DNA from: Melieria omissa
Lineage: Eukaryota; Arthropoda; Insecta; Diptera; Ulidiidae
Length of the DNA stretch: 64,000 nt
Assembly: GCA_963971225.1 (NCBI GenBank)
Contig: OZ020267.1
Coordinates: forward strand, 108,463,892-108,527,891
Direction of reading: 5' to 3'
Under the pieces are notes generated by a model. That model was not told where the DNA came from. It worked only from the letters and a program-made list of their open reading frames with translations, and searched no databases. This document shows, in pieces, positions 31,371 through 44,458 of this stretch. Each line of letters opens with the position of its first letter. The stretch's first letter is position 1. Both the position numbers and the translations under genes were made by a program.

Positions 31371-32365
31371 TCTTTCGAGTATAAATTCATTATGACTAAA
31401 GGTCTACAAGCTCTCCTCTGAAGGAGGAACCAAAACAAAGGTTCAATATGAAAAATAACAAAACTTCATCTATGTATTCTTCCATGAGTGTGAATTCATT
31501 GTGAGAAGAGGCGCTCTCCTGTGTAAGGACAAACCAAATCATAGTTCAATATGAAACATAACAAAGCTTCAATCATCTTTTCTGTCATGAGTAACAATTC
31601 ATTGTGAGTCCAGGCTCTCCAGTGTAATGACGAACCCAAAAAATGGTTCAATATGAAAAATAACAAAGCTTCATATATCTTTTCTTCCATGAATGCGAGT
31701 TTATTGTGAGAAGAGGCTCTTTTGTGAAAGGAAGAACCAATAAATTGTTCAATATAATCTATAACAAAGCTTCATTCATCTTTTCTTCCATGAGTATGAA
31801 GGGACGAACCAAAAAAATGATTTGATATGAAACACAAAAAAATGTATCCATTTTTTTCATGAGTTTCAATTTAATGTGAGTAGAGGTCTTTAGGCTTTCC
31901 TTTGTAGGGTGAACCAACAAATGGCTCAATATGAATAGAGTTTAATATGAGTAGAGGTCTACAGGGGCTCTCCTATGAAAGACGAATCAAACAAATGGTT
32001 AAATATAAAACATATCAAAGTTTTATTCATCTTTCCTTTCATGAGTACGAATTCATTGTGAGTCCAGACTCTCCATTGTAAGAACAAACCAAACCAATGG
32101 TTCAATGTGATCGATAACAAAGCTTTATTGATATTTTGACCCATGAGTATAAGTTCATTGTGAATAGAGATCTACAGGCTTTTCTGTGTAAGGACGAATC
32201 AAAAAATTGGTTGAATATAAAACATAAAGCTTCATCCATCTTTTCTTTAAAGAGTAAAAATGCATTATGAGTAGAGATCTACAGGCTCTCCAATGTAAGG
32301 ACAAACCCAAAAATGGTTCAAAAGCTTCATTCATCTTTCATCCATCAGTAAGAAGTCATTGTGAG
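31371..32365. repeat. Minisatellite, monomer about 101-102 bp, about 9-10 copies
   Basis: The phrase CAATATGAAA.ATAACAAAGCTTCAT recurs at about 31444, 31546, 31648, 31749, 32002, 32103 and 32213. Spacing is about 101 bp, with one shortened and some degenerate units. Each unit also holds GAATTCATTGTGAG and AGGCTCTCC blocks. Short minus-strand frames here are repeat artefacts. Confidence 0.88.
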
Positions 32366-35300
32366 CAGAGTTGACTCACTTGCTTACTGTGGGTCAAAAC
32401 GTCTTCAGTCAGGAGCAATAAAAAATATTCTGGGTTCACTCGTGCTACGAATAAAGTCCACCTTACTAACAATTTACCAAAAATTTAATTCATAAATCGT
32501 TTAGTTAAAAAATCAACCAAATCATTGAGCTAAAACCTGTAGCAACTTTTCAGCAGTAAAAAATAGTTTCAATTCTCGAAATCGATAAAATTAACCAAAC
32601 AAAATATTGCAATATTTTCCGCTTCTTAATATTCACTACCCCACTTAAGTAGAATATTTCTAATAAAACGCACATTTGATAATTTCCCGCCTTCTGCTAC
32701 GTGCACGTCTCATTCAATATCCGCAGCAGATTATTCAAAATTCACAATTAAGCACAACTGTATAGTAGATACTTGTATATTGTAAGAATGTTGTTATAGT
32801 TAATGTGAAATTAAATATGTGTGGGTTATAATGAAGGGGTTTCCTCATAGCCATTACAGACCATTATCACGTTTTCACATAGCTTAATGGGTAATTTTTA
32901 TAGATACATTTTTATGAATTATAAAGTATGAATCATAGAGTTGTTGTGAAACAGAGAGCGACACGCGAAGTAAGTAGTTAGCAATTAGTGCAGAGAATGA
33001 AGACGTTTGATAAAAATGTATTAAACTCTTTCCTACAAGAGATTTAAGTACAAAAACTATTATAGATATGTAACTTTGTAACAACTTCGAAAAGTAAAAA
33101 ATGCTTTTCATGTAGTAAGCTACACATTTTATTGGTTAGTTAGTTTTATTGGTTAGTTAGAGATAATTGCCCATAGTATCAGTTAAGGTTATGTAGTTTT
33201 ACAAATATATATAAATAAACACATCCATACATACTTATATAAATATCATACATTTTCAAGTATCATTTCATTTCAAAATGGTCATAAATTTTGAGTTTCT
33301 GTTTCTCTTTGTCTCACAAATACCCCTGAAATATCTTCTTCACACATATTATTTGACACTCAAGCTCACAGTTCCGGCATGTGAGTGGTTTTCACTTTCT
33401 TGCGATTTATAACAGTTAACCGTTGGCAAATTTGCAGTTTGTTTATTGACACAGTTCGCTTTTTTTTTGGGTAAGATTTAACTTGCTTTATTTCGGTTAT
33501 TTGGCAAAAGTATTAGTAATTTCAGCGTCCGGTTCGACTGCAAACCAGGAAATTGTTGTTAAACCACATACAATGTTGCACTGTTATCTCAATTTTTTTT
33601 ATCTTTGTTATTGTTTTCTCTCGTGTTTGGAAAGTCTACAGTGACTGTAATCATTGGCCAGCGATATGCGATTGTTTATGTTTTGTAGCATTTTATTTAC
33701 CACACTTACACTGCATTATGTCAACATGTGCTCAGGCAGTGAGTTATTGGAGCAGTGTTTTCAAGAAATTCGCTGGAAAAATATCTGACTTGGTTGTGAA
33801 AGCATTACAGAAATGAGGTTAGGTTAGGGTAATCGACTTGATTGCCCAGACCCGTTTATAAACAAACACTCATAACACAGAGAGACACAGGTTGTTGAAA
33901 AATAGTTTGAGTATTTATGTTTTATTGGAGTAATCAAGGAGTTCAAAGCAATATTTCCGGAAATCCGAAGAATTTTTTCCATACTCAGACCCAAAGAATC
34001 TTTTAAATTTCTCTAAATCTGAAATGCAGAATCAGACAAAAGCAGGTTAAGTGGAACTTACAAGGAACTTAGAGCGGAAAAATTACAGTGGTGGCTCTGA
34101 GCTTTGAAGAAGAAAATCATCAATTCGCTATTGAACAAATTCCCTGCTTATAAAATCATCTGCAATTAAGAAACATGGGGGATGATTATTTTGTCATTTA
34201 CTTGCGGTTATTCACACTTCAAGTCAGTATTTGCAAATTGTCAACCAAACAGCAAATGCTCCCAGTTCCATTGGTTTTCCCCGCCAATACGATTGGCATT
34301 GCCTTATGCGCCCTACGTCTCGGTAAAAATTCAAAACAAACGAAATGGTAATTATTGGCGAAAAAGAAAGCCAATGCCAAATGTTTACACAATGAGAAAT
34401 GGCGCCGTATTAGGTTTATTCCATGGGCCAAAGTACTTCAGCGTTGGCCGTGAACTGATAAACTTTTAATGCATACAAAAAATCCTAAAATTCACAACGC
34501 CGCGCCGTCGAGAAGATTTAACAATTGCTAGTAAATTTGAAAATCAAAACAAAGTCCACGAAATTCACAAATCGCGCGAAAGGGGGAAATTGAAACGCGT
34601 GTTTTGTTGGCACCGAGTTGGGCTGCTGGGAGTACATGACCACCTCTGTACATTGTTTGAAGCAAGCTGTCGCAGTGAATTTTCATAGTTTTGCAATGCA
34701 AAACAGCGCTCGGCCACGCAGCAACAATGCAAAAAACAATAGCGGTGCTCACGCCATGTGCGCTTCAACTACACCGAAAATCAGTACATGCTTGGTTTGA
34801 GTATGTGAACAGTGTGAACACCGCCAATAAGCCGGCTGTCTGTTGTTTGGCGGCTGCCACAGCTCCTGCAGCGGCCACAGAGATCAATAAACGCGCATGC
34901 AAAGCAGCCGCTGATGAAGGCAATGCCGATAGTGAGGATGCTCAGGACTGTCGATTGCGTATGACGTGCGCGCAAGTTTTTTTTGCCGGCTCATCTTGAT
35001 TGAAACGACCAATGTGAGGTTAGGAATGGTGCATGGAAAACAAAGAATGACATTGACATCGTATGTTCTGTGCGCCGCGGCGCTGACAGAAACCAAAAAT
35101 TATTCTGTGCCGTCTTGCTGTCGCCCCAACTGGGTTGGACTGTTTTTTAATTATTTATTTGTTCTTCAGAAATTTTGCGCAGACTTGAAAACGTTTTTTG
35201 CAGCGAGGGGCGTTTAAAATGCAGCAACAATAAGAAGAGCAAGCATAGCAAGAATTTGAGACAATTTGCATTTGTCACTGACACTTACTGACGTTCGCCT

Positions 35301-35420
35301 TGACCACAAGAAAACGCAAAGCATGGTCGTCGAAGTGTGCAGCGCTGCGCACGCGCACTGCAGCGAAAGCCATGTCGAGAACACTTGAATATATATTTTT
35401 CCAAAAGCTTTTGAAGCCAA
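32366..35420. other. Intergenic stretch with no supported gene
   Basis: A moderately GC-rich part lies at 34180-35400, with many overlapping frames of 60-100 codons on both strands and no family motif. GAGGTTAGG occurs at 33815 and 35016. Confidence 0.35.
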
Positions 35421-35756
35421 AACAAATACAATAAATAATTAATATGAATTTGTATGGCAGTAGATTATTTTATTTGAATGGTATTTGAATTAGAAACCAA
35501 TTTATTTATTTATTTTGATGTTATTTTAGTTGAAAAAATGCCTGCGATTTTAGTTTAGAATATTTTAAAATTGTATTCATAACATAACAAATACAATAAA
35601 TAATTAATATGAATTTTTATGGCAGTAGATTATTTTATTTGAATGGTATTTGAATTAGAAATCAATTTATTTATTTATTTTTCATGTAATTTTAGTTGAA
35701 ATAATTTCTGTGATTTTATTTTAGAATATTTCAAAATTGTATTCATTATTTGAATG
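35421..35756. repeat. Tandem duplication, period 168 bp
   Basis: Copies start at 35421 and 35589 with ACAAATACAATAAATAATTA, and both continue through ATGGCAGTAGATTATTTTAT with few differences. Confidence 0.85.
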
Positions 35757-36307
35757 TTTTTTGCACAATTTGAACAAGAAAAAATTCAGAAAACCACAAA
35801 TGTAAAAATGTTGTTGGCCACAACTTTTTATCAGCACTTCACACCAGGCTTTGACGTAAGTACATGTTGACATCTTTTGGGGTTTTCTTATTTTGTGTCG
35901 CTTGACTACGGCGCACTCCAACGTTGGGTTCAAATGTTAAAAATCGCAATTAATTTAAAAATAATTTTTAAAAATAATATTCCCCTACGAATGAATAAAT
36001 AGATCAAATTTTGAGAAGCGTGTCGTTGCAGTGACGGATTATCTTTTGCTAACGATAAGCCATTGGACGTCAAACGTAAATTTGTTTTGAGCATTACACT
36101 GACATATTTTCACCCTACAACTGAGCAATTTTTTGTTGAAGTTTGATTATTCAAATGCTCTACTCGACTCCTCTTCATGTTTTATTAGAATTATTGTAAT
36201 ATTAAAGCTTTTGACAGTACATAAAGAACTATCGAAAGTAAATTTTTTCAATGTTAAGGATCGATTCTCAGTATTGCACTGAAGTAGTTATACAGTAAGA
36301 CATTAGG

Positions 36308-37862
36308 AATATTCAGAAAGTTTATATTAGGTGGAACAATTTAAGACCAGTTTTGTGATCTTCATGGGAATTTTCTTCAGGAAATGTTTAATTGATTAAG
36401 AACAATTAAGAAGAACAAGAACAATTTAAGGTCAGTTTTGTGATCTACATTGGATTCTTGCTTCAGAAAATGTTTAACTGATTAAGAAATATTCAAAAAG
36501 ATTGTAATAAGTGGACAAATGTATGCAATTTGAGCTCACTTTTGTGATCTTTATTGGAATTTTGCTTTAAGAAACTTTTAATTGATTGAGAAATATTCAA
36601 AAAGATTATAATAAACGGAACAATTTAAGTCCAGTTTTGTGATCTTCATTGGTATCTCGCTTCAGGAAACTTTAAAAATAAAAAGAAATTATATTAAATG
36701 GAACAATTTAAGTTTTGTTTTGTGATCTTCGTTGGAATCTTGCTTCAACAAATTTTTAATTGATTGAGAAAAATTAAAAAAATATGTTAAGTGGAAAAAT
36801 TTATGTCCACTTTTGTGATCTTCATTGGATTCTTGCTTCAGGAAAATTTTAATTGATTAAGAAATATTAAAAAATATAAATTAAGTGAAACAATTTAAGT
36901 CCAGTTTTGTGATCTCCATTGTGGTTTTGGTTCAGGAAATTTTTAATTGATGGAGAAGTATTCAAAAAAATATTTTAAGTGGAAAAATTTAAGACTATAT
37001 TTGTGATCTTCATTGGTATCTTGCTTCAGGAAACTTTTAATTGAGTGATGAATTAAAAAAAAAAATTATATTAAGTGAAACAATTTAAGTCCAGTTTTGT
37101 GATATTCATTGGAATCTTGCTTCAGAAAATGTTTGATTGTTTGAGAAATATTCAAAAAGATTATATTATGGAACAATTTAAGTTTTGTTTTGTGATCTTT
37201 GTTGGAATCTTGCTTCACGAAACTTTTAATTGATTCCGAAATATTAAAAAAATTTATATAATAGGAACAATTTATGTCCAGTTTTGTTATCTTCATTGGA
37301 ATCTTGCTTCAGAAAATTGTTGATTGTTTGAGAAATATTCAAAAAGATTATATTATGGAACAATTTAAGTTTTGTTTTGTGATCTTTGTTGGAATCTTGC
37401 TTCACGAAACTTTTAATTGATTCCGAAATATTAAAAAAATTTATATAATAGGAACAATTTATGTCCAGTTTTGTTATCTTCATTGGAATCTTGCTTCAGA
37501 AAATTGTTGATTGTTTGAGAAATATTCAAAAAGATTATATTATGGAACAATTTAAGTTTTGTTTTGTGATCTTCGTTGGAATCTTGCTTCACGAAACTTT
37601 CAATTGATTCCGAAAGATTAAACAAAATTTACATTAAGTGGAACAATTAATGCCCAGTTTTATGATCTTTATTGTAGTTTTGGTTCAGGAAATTTTTAAT
37701 TGATGGAGAAATATTCAAAAAAATATTTGAAGTGGAACATATTTGGACTAGTTTTGTGATCTTCATTGGAATCTTACATCTTTATCTTTTAATAGATTGA
37801 AGAATATTCAAAAAGATTATATTAAGTGGAACAATTTAAGTCTAGTTTTGTGATCTTGGCTC
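36308..37862. repeat. Satellite-like array, about 93-bp monomers with a 187-bp higher-order unit
   Basis: About 16 monomers carry GGAACAATTTAAG, TTTTGTGATCTTCATTGGA, TCTTGCTTCAGGAAA and TTTAATTGATTGAGAAATAT in order. From 37161 a dimer of 187 bp repeats almost exactly (starts at 37161, 37348 and 37535), so a higher-order structure exists locally. Frames across it are artefacts. Confidence 0.92.
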
Positions 37863-39639
37863 AAAAAGTTTTGAAGTGATAATGTTTTGTGAGTTTTATT
37901 GAAATATCTTTTTAAAAATCTTGCAAATGTTATGAAAAATCAACAATTTAATACATTTATTAATTTAAATCTCACTTCAAGAAACTTCTAACTGATCAAC
38001 TTTTGTGAGACTTCTCAATAATATTGTAATTTTTATATAAAACAAATTGAAGACTTTATTAACAAGACTAAAACTACATCAAAGCTGCCATACTTTAGCT
38101 AAATTTAACTCTAACTCATCAAACAACTTTTGCTACAATTTCTAAAAATGTCTCTCTATAGTGATAACATCTATTTCCAGCTATGAATTTTACACTGATT
38201 TTAAAAATTTTATTGTCACAATTTCATTGTAAACATGACAATGGACTTTGTACCATGTATTCCGAACCTTAGCATCAAAATAGATTTAATGGTACTTTAT
38301 ATAGTACCGGGTGATTATTACGTTTTACTTGAAATTACACAGAAAGTAATAATTTATTTTAATGGCCCATAAAGTAAACGAATGAGCAAAATATAATACA
38401 AATAATATCATAAAAATTCTATATTTAAGCCTTATTGCTGGCAAGGATCAATAGGTACGCAAGCCGAGACCAAAGGTGGGTTAGTATAAAACATACAAAA
38501 AACCACAACAACTTTGTCCAACAAAGTCTATTTCATACATTTTATAAGCTGTTGAAAAGATAGTCAGATCAACAAACTTACATTAAAGAGCCAGAAAAAG
38601 TTGATGTGAAGCTCGATAGAAACAATAACTTGAACTATTTGGCAGTAACTGCTGATTGACTGTTGTACAAGTTGCGACTGAATTAACTACAATGAAAAAA
38701 TCGTCCCATAACAATAATGAGAACACATAGACGAACGTAATAGCTGAGAGCTATTGATATATTTTTTGTATTTGCTCATTGGATTTTTAAGTATGCGAGT
38801 ACTTGAAACAATGATTTAGCAAATTTGTTCCCCTCATGGCATGTTCGTACTTTATGTTGCAATCAACTTGTACGTTTTTATTGCCAATGGTTGCTATCAG
38901 TTTTCAGAATACTTTTTGACTGAATGTGTAGTTTGAAATGTGTGTGTGTACAATATTCATATTCGTTTGGTTGGTTGATTAGTTTAACTGGCCGGAATTT
39001 CCTGCAAACTCTTCACAATCTGCAAATACTTTAAATTTGGGCACAAAAAAAGTTCTTACATTTATGAATGAAGTGAATGTGTTTTGAATAGTATTTCATC
39101 AGTGGAACAGAGCTCTGTGTATTACTTGATCAATGGACAACATGTGAATAACAAAGAAGGGCTCTTCTTTGTTAAAAAATCAAAAGTTGGAGAGAAAGTA
39201 AAAAAACGTACATATTGAGGCGGGAGAATCCATAGGGTTGGGTTAATATCAACTGTTGATGTGCTGATAAGGGGCTGGGGATTGAGCTGAGTGGTCATTG
39301 ACACGACATTGCTTATAATGCAATGAAGTGGTATGGAATTTTTTATGAAATAAGTTGATAATTTTGGTCAGGAAATGGCCGGCACACACTGATCAGTGTT
39401 GTTTTAAAATATGAGTTAAGTGCTTTTCAAAGGTAATTATTTCAGTCTTAACGGCCTAAACGGCCTTCTTCAGTTTTCCTCGGACTGAGTTAAGGTGCTC
39501 ACTAAAACGGGATCAGATAAGAACCATGATTGTGGTTCTGATGGGTCACTGTGTGATTGGTATCCATGTAAGAAGATTTGCTTCTAATGACTTCTGTCGA
39601 AGCTATAAGCAACAGAAAGGGGAAGAAAACGCTCTTCAC
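37863..39639. other. Intergenic stretch with no supported gene
   Basis: AT-rich, without domains or clear transposon ends. Confidence 0.4.
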
Positions 39640-39935
39640 ATTTCATGCGTTTGTCCCGCAATTTTCTGGAACTAGGAAGATTCACCTGGTCAGCTTCTTC
39701 CTTGACAATGTAGAGGATCTAAACGATAGGACTATTCAGTCTCCTAGGATTCATGAGGAGCTCAGTCAGGTTCAATGAGTGAGCGGTCTTAATGCGTTTT
39801 TATGCGTTTGTTCGGAAGTAGGAAGACTCACCTGGTCAGCTTCTTCCTTGACAATGTAGGGGATCTAACCGATAGGAGTATTCATCTCCTAGGATTCATG
39901 AGGAGCTCAGTCAGGTTCAATGAGTGAGCAATCTT
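39640..39935. repeat. Tandem duplication, period 146 bp
   Basis: CACCTGGTCAGCTTCTTCCT occurs at 39683 and 39829, within two long copies ending GGTTCAATGAGTGAGC. The 66-codon frame across the first copy is not conserved as an ORF in the second. Confidence 0.85.
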
Positions 39936-42479
39936 AAGCTATCACAATGGGTCTTTTCCACCTGAATGGGTTTCGCCTTGGGGCAGTCACTCTTGTCTAT
40001 AATACATTGTAATGCAATGGAACCACACGGGCTGTGTACTTCGTACATTTGAATTTTCAGAATTTTCACAAATATATATTTAAATGTCTATGTTAAACAA
40101 TGTTCGATCATTTCCACACACAACTAACTTAGTGCTTTAAATATTTATGGTTTCTGTTTTCTAAATATTTCGCCTTGTTTACTACTAAAAATAACATGTT
40201 TCTCATTGAAATACTTTGCCATGTTTACGACTAAAAAACATTTCAGCATTTTTCTACAGTCTGCACTAAATCTATGCAGGAATTCGTGAAACATGTGTTT
40301 CATAGCAAATCAACCGAACACTGACATTAATTGGCCAAAAATTCATAAAACGATTAACTACTTGCAGACAAAGTAAGACTTGTTGAGATTTTCAAAAGGT
40401 ACAAGTATGCAATTAGTGTGCTTAAAAATCCATTAAAAGCTCAAATTAAATGCACAAAAAAAGGAAAAAAATCAGAGAAAATTTTAATGGCAATTTAAAC
40501 GATCATTAAATGAACGTTAAAGTTAGAAAAACGCACGCAATCAAATTGAAAGTGGCGCCAATTGAAATAATTAGATACCTGTGAGCACCTAAAAAGACAA
40601 AAAAAAATTTGTTAAAGCAAAATTGGGAAAATTGTTAACAAATTGACAGTTCATTTTATGCAGCCACAATAACAACAAGAGAAAAATAAGAATAGAAAAA
40701 GAAACAAACTGAAAAATAAAAAGCAAGAATTAAACTTTCAACTGTCTCGTTTCACTACAGTGCAATGTGCATGCGGCCATTGTTGGTATTTTCAAAAGTA
40801 AAAAAACAAAACAACAAATAGCATATGAAGAAAACAACAAAAATTGAGGCCACAGCAATTTTTAAGTTTTTTGTTATTATTTTTTTTTTACATATTGTTT
40901 GCCTTACTGGCATTTTTGCTTGCATTATCAGCTGAGTACTACGGTTCAGTTTTTCTATGCTGACGTCAAACGAACTGACACAAAGGGAATTTTCAATAAG
41001 TAAATGAAAAAAAACCAAGTTCCCGATTGTGAGCAGACGAACGTTGCGACATGCGCCGCACACATTTCATCGAATTACCGCTAATGATGTGCGGTTCGAT
41101 GAAAATGTAATCACTTTCCGTACATTCAAAAACGATTTGTTTAATTTTTTGTAGTTTGAAATAATAAAAACAAATTTTTGTATTTGACCATAAATCAAGA
41201 GTGATGGTGTCTTAATTTTGTATCAATTCTTCAATTGAGAAAACCTAAGTGGTGGAGTTGAAAATAATGAATTCAAAAAGAATGTTTAATTCCAAAGGTT
41301 TTGGGTAGAAAGTAAAAATTAATTAAATTTTATTTTAATAAGAAAAAACTCTTTGTGAATTTTAAGTTATTTACAAAATTTCTTTTTAAATATTAAATAT
41401 TAAATTAATTATTACAAAATCTTTCAACTCTTTTGTGTTCTACAGATTAAATAAAACTTGAAAGAGCGCTAAATTGTAATTTTGTATTAAAAATTAGTTA
41501 TTCTAATAATTTTGAAATTTAATTTATTAAAATTATAATATAAATTTAAATTTAATTTATTAAAATTTCTTGAATTACTTACCTAAAATCTTTCGTTCTC
41601 TACATTAATTTATAACAATGAATGTGCAAAAATATGGAGCACACAAACCACCCAAAACAAAAACACACTGCTTCACGACTAACAAAACTTTATCGCCCAG
41701 AAAAAATCAATATTTATTTGAATTAAAGCAAAAACAAGTTAAAGGAACAAGAATTTGCAAGATAAAAAATATTTTGCAGATAAAAACAGTACAATGTTCA
41801 CTGCAGCCATACAGGGTAGAGTTACTGCAGCAAAAAATTGCCAACCTAAAAGAAGATAAAAACTTATAAACTTATTGTGACTTACTGCTGAAATGCTGTT
41901 GATACTAACACTGACTAACAGTGACACTCAGCTCAACTCAGTGACAGCAAACTCTTAAGTTTTAACAAAAAGGAGCAACATTTATAAGTTTGGCATTAAC
42001 TCAATGCATTTGCAGAGTAATTTGAGTTGTTGCTATAAATTGCTGGTTAAATTTGCTAGTGATTACAGTTATTAAAGAGTGCAGTAAAAGCCTGAAAGAG
42101 TATTACAAACTACTACTGAATAATTTTGAATTTTTTATGAGGTCTTCAAATAATCTTTTAGCAATTTAAAGTACTCCAAGCCACGAGTTCTAGTGGCCTA
42201 CAGCAGCACAAAAATGCTTCTTAACAGTCTGTAATTATGGCTACAGAAACAACGTAAAGAGAACACGAACCATCGCGATGGTGCGATGCATCGCTTTCGG
42301 CTCTTAACAGGCTCTGTTACTTTTGTGACGCCTAACAGCGAGCAATGTGAACAAATTGAAGAGAGGACGCAAATGGCGCGAAACCAGTGCATGTGTGAGT
42401 AGGTTGAGGGGGGATGAATGGAACCCCACTAAGCATAAATATTGTACTTTACTTATGTATAATTATGTATTATTAAATT
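39936..42479. other. Intergenic stretch with no supported gene
   Basis: Strongly AT-rich. Short frames (for example 41618-41869) have no recognisable content. Confidence 0.4.
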
Positions 42480-43290
42480 GATTGATTGAATTCAGCTGAG
42501 TGAAGAAATATTACAGTGAATATGAATCAATGAAGAACTTGAATACAATTTTTGTCTGAACTGAATAAATTTATCTAAATGAAGGAGTTTTAAAGTAAAC
42601 AATAATAATTATGAAGAACTTGAATTAAATTTTTGTCTTAAATAAGTAAATTCATCTGAGTGAAGAAATATCAAAGTGAATATTAATCAGTAGAAGAACT
42701 TGAATTAAAATTTTTTAAAGAAATAAGTACTGAGACTGAATGTAAATCATTATGGAGAACTTGAACCAAATCTTTTGAGACTAAATATCAATCATTATGA
42801 AGAACTTAAATCAAATTTTGTTTAAATAGTGAGACTGAATGTAAATCATTATAAAGAACTTGAATCAAATATTTTGGGACTAAATATCAATCATTATGAA
42901 GAACTTGAATCAAATTTTGTTTAAGTTTTAAGTTTAACGTTTGTTTAAATACTGAGACTAAATAAAGAACTTGAGTTGAACATTATGAAGAACTTCAATC
43001 AAATATTTTGGGACTGAATATCAATCATTATGAAGAACTTGAATCAAATTTTGTTTAAGTTTTAAGTTTAACTTTTGTTTGAATACTGAGACTAAATAAA
43101 GAACTTGAATTGAAAATTATCAAGAACTTGAATCAAATTTTTTGAGACTGAATATCAATCATTATGAAGAACTTGAATCATATTTTGAATAACTTTTGCA
43201 TTGATTGAATGAATTTTTTAAGGATAAAACTAATCCGAGTGTATGAATATCAAAGTTAATATCAATCAGTATGAGGTACTAAAATTATTT
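42480..43290. repeat. Irregular minisatellite with 134-bp higher-order repeat
   Basis: GAAGAACTTGAATCAAATTT and TGAATATCAATCATTATGAA recur at spacings of 42-82 bp. A 134-bp block, with TCAATCATTATGAAGAAC at 42887 and 43021, is duplicated. The array ends about 600 bp before the kinase promoter. Confidence 0.85.
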
Positions 43291-43617
43291 TACCAAAAGA
43301 CACATTGGTAAAAAAAGGAGTAAATCCATAAAAACACTATTATAAAATTTTTTTTAAAATTAACTAAATTCATTACATACATAATTGGAGCTCACATTTT
43401 TCTAATTTATAAAATATAAACAAGAATAATTTTACACAAGAAAAGGAATACAACTATTTTTAATATATTCTACTAATTTTTTTTTATTTTAATAAAAATT
43501 ATAAGTTTTTCTTTCTTTTAATGACTAAAAAAATTAACAAATCTCAGATGTGTAATTTAAAAAAAGAACAGAACAGCAAACTATCGTGCAAAATATAAAT
43601 AAATATGTTATTCCATA

Positions 43618-43814
43618 CAGTTTTGGCTCCTAAATTTTGGTTCATTAGGTTCACAAAAAATTTGGTAAGGGCCAAATTTTTATTATTTTTATTAATTAAT
43701 TTTTGTTTAGTAATTTTTCATTTGTTTTGAAAAGCATTACCGATTCAGCGCTACATTTATCTTCTTTATTAATTAATATTTGCACCCCTCACAAAATACT
43801 TGGCGCCACCACTG
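43618..43814. mobile_element. Possible degenerate hAT MITE upstream of the kinase promoter
   Basis: CAGTTTTGGCTCCTAAATTT at 43618 and, inverted, CAGTGGTGGCGCCAAGTATT from 43814 agree at most positions, as hAT ends would. The 8-bp flanks do not match, so this is a tentative call. It ends about 55 bp before the TATA-like box. Confidence 0.4.
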
Positions 43815-43869
43815 CCTAACAGAGAGCCTCACTGTTAAATAGTCGCTGTTGGTTTCAGCGATTTCGGCC

Positions 43870-43936
43870 CATAAAAAGACACTCTTTCTCTTGGAGCCAG
43901 TCACTTCAATGTGAGATCGCAATCAAATGAAGACGT
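43870..43936 (+). promoter_or_regulatory. Candidate core promoter of the IP3 3-kinase
   Basis: CATAAAAAG at 43870-43878 lies about 31 bp before an Inr-like TCACTT (A at 43903). A DPE-like AGACGT follows at 43931 (+29, one base off the strict spacing). The predicted leader is about 555 nt. Confidence 0.4.
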
Positions 43937-44140
43937 TCCAAGCAAGTTCGCGCTAAACTAAAATCAAATCGCGTGTTGAAACAACTCAACGGAATTATTC
44001 CGCAAGCAAGTAGAAAAAAAAGCAACAAAGCAACTTATAAAACGATCTACATTGCACATAAAAATTGCATAAAGCAGTGCAAAAAGGAAATAGAAAAAAC
44101 GGTGTAGAAATATTGTCAAGTTACAAAACCGGTTACTTGC

Positions 44141-44260
44141 ATGAAAAGTGTGCGTGCACGTCTATACGACGCAAACATAAGAAATGAGATAAGAAAAAAT
44201 AAGTGTGAGCAGAATAAAAGAAACGATATGCTTTGCAGTGTGAAACTACGAAAACCGTAG
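44141..44260 (+). promoter_or_regulatory. Upstream ORF of 39 codons in the kinase 5' leader
   Basis: An ATG at 44141 opens a frame that ends at TAG 44258-44260. Shorter uORFs also exist, for example at about 43929 (9 codons) and several of 2-4 codons. If the leader is transcribed as predicted, scanning ribosomes meet these before the main ATG, which would damp translation. Confidence 0.45.
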
Positions 44261-44458
44261 ACAAAACAGAGTGTAGTAGAAATGCTGGAAAAGTGAATAT
44301 ACAAAAAGTGACAAAGAATTTATTTGCAAGAGTATTGAATTCAACAATAAATATCTGCAAAAAAACAGCCACAAGTACTTAAGAAACTTGCAAAACCATT
44401 CAAACAGACTACCGCAACAGCATTCATCCTCAACGCCAAGAATTCATTTGGACAGCTC

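Noticed and set aside
34182..35217. Possible gene in a GC-richer block with many frames
   Set aside because: Frames overlap on both strands without motifs, consistent splice signals or a promoter.
37066..37625. Repeated KLFHNIIFLNIS-type proteins on the minus strand
   Set aside because: These are artefacts of the 93/187-bp tandem array; frames break in neighbouring monomers.
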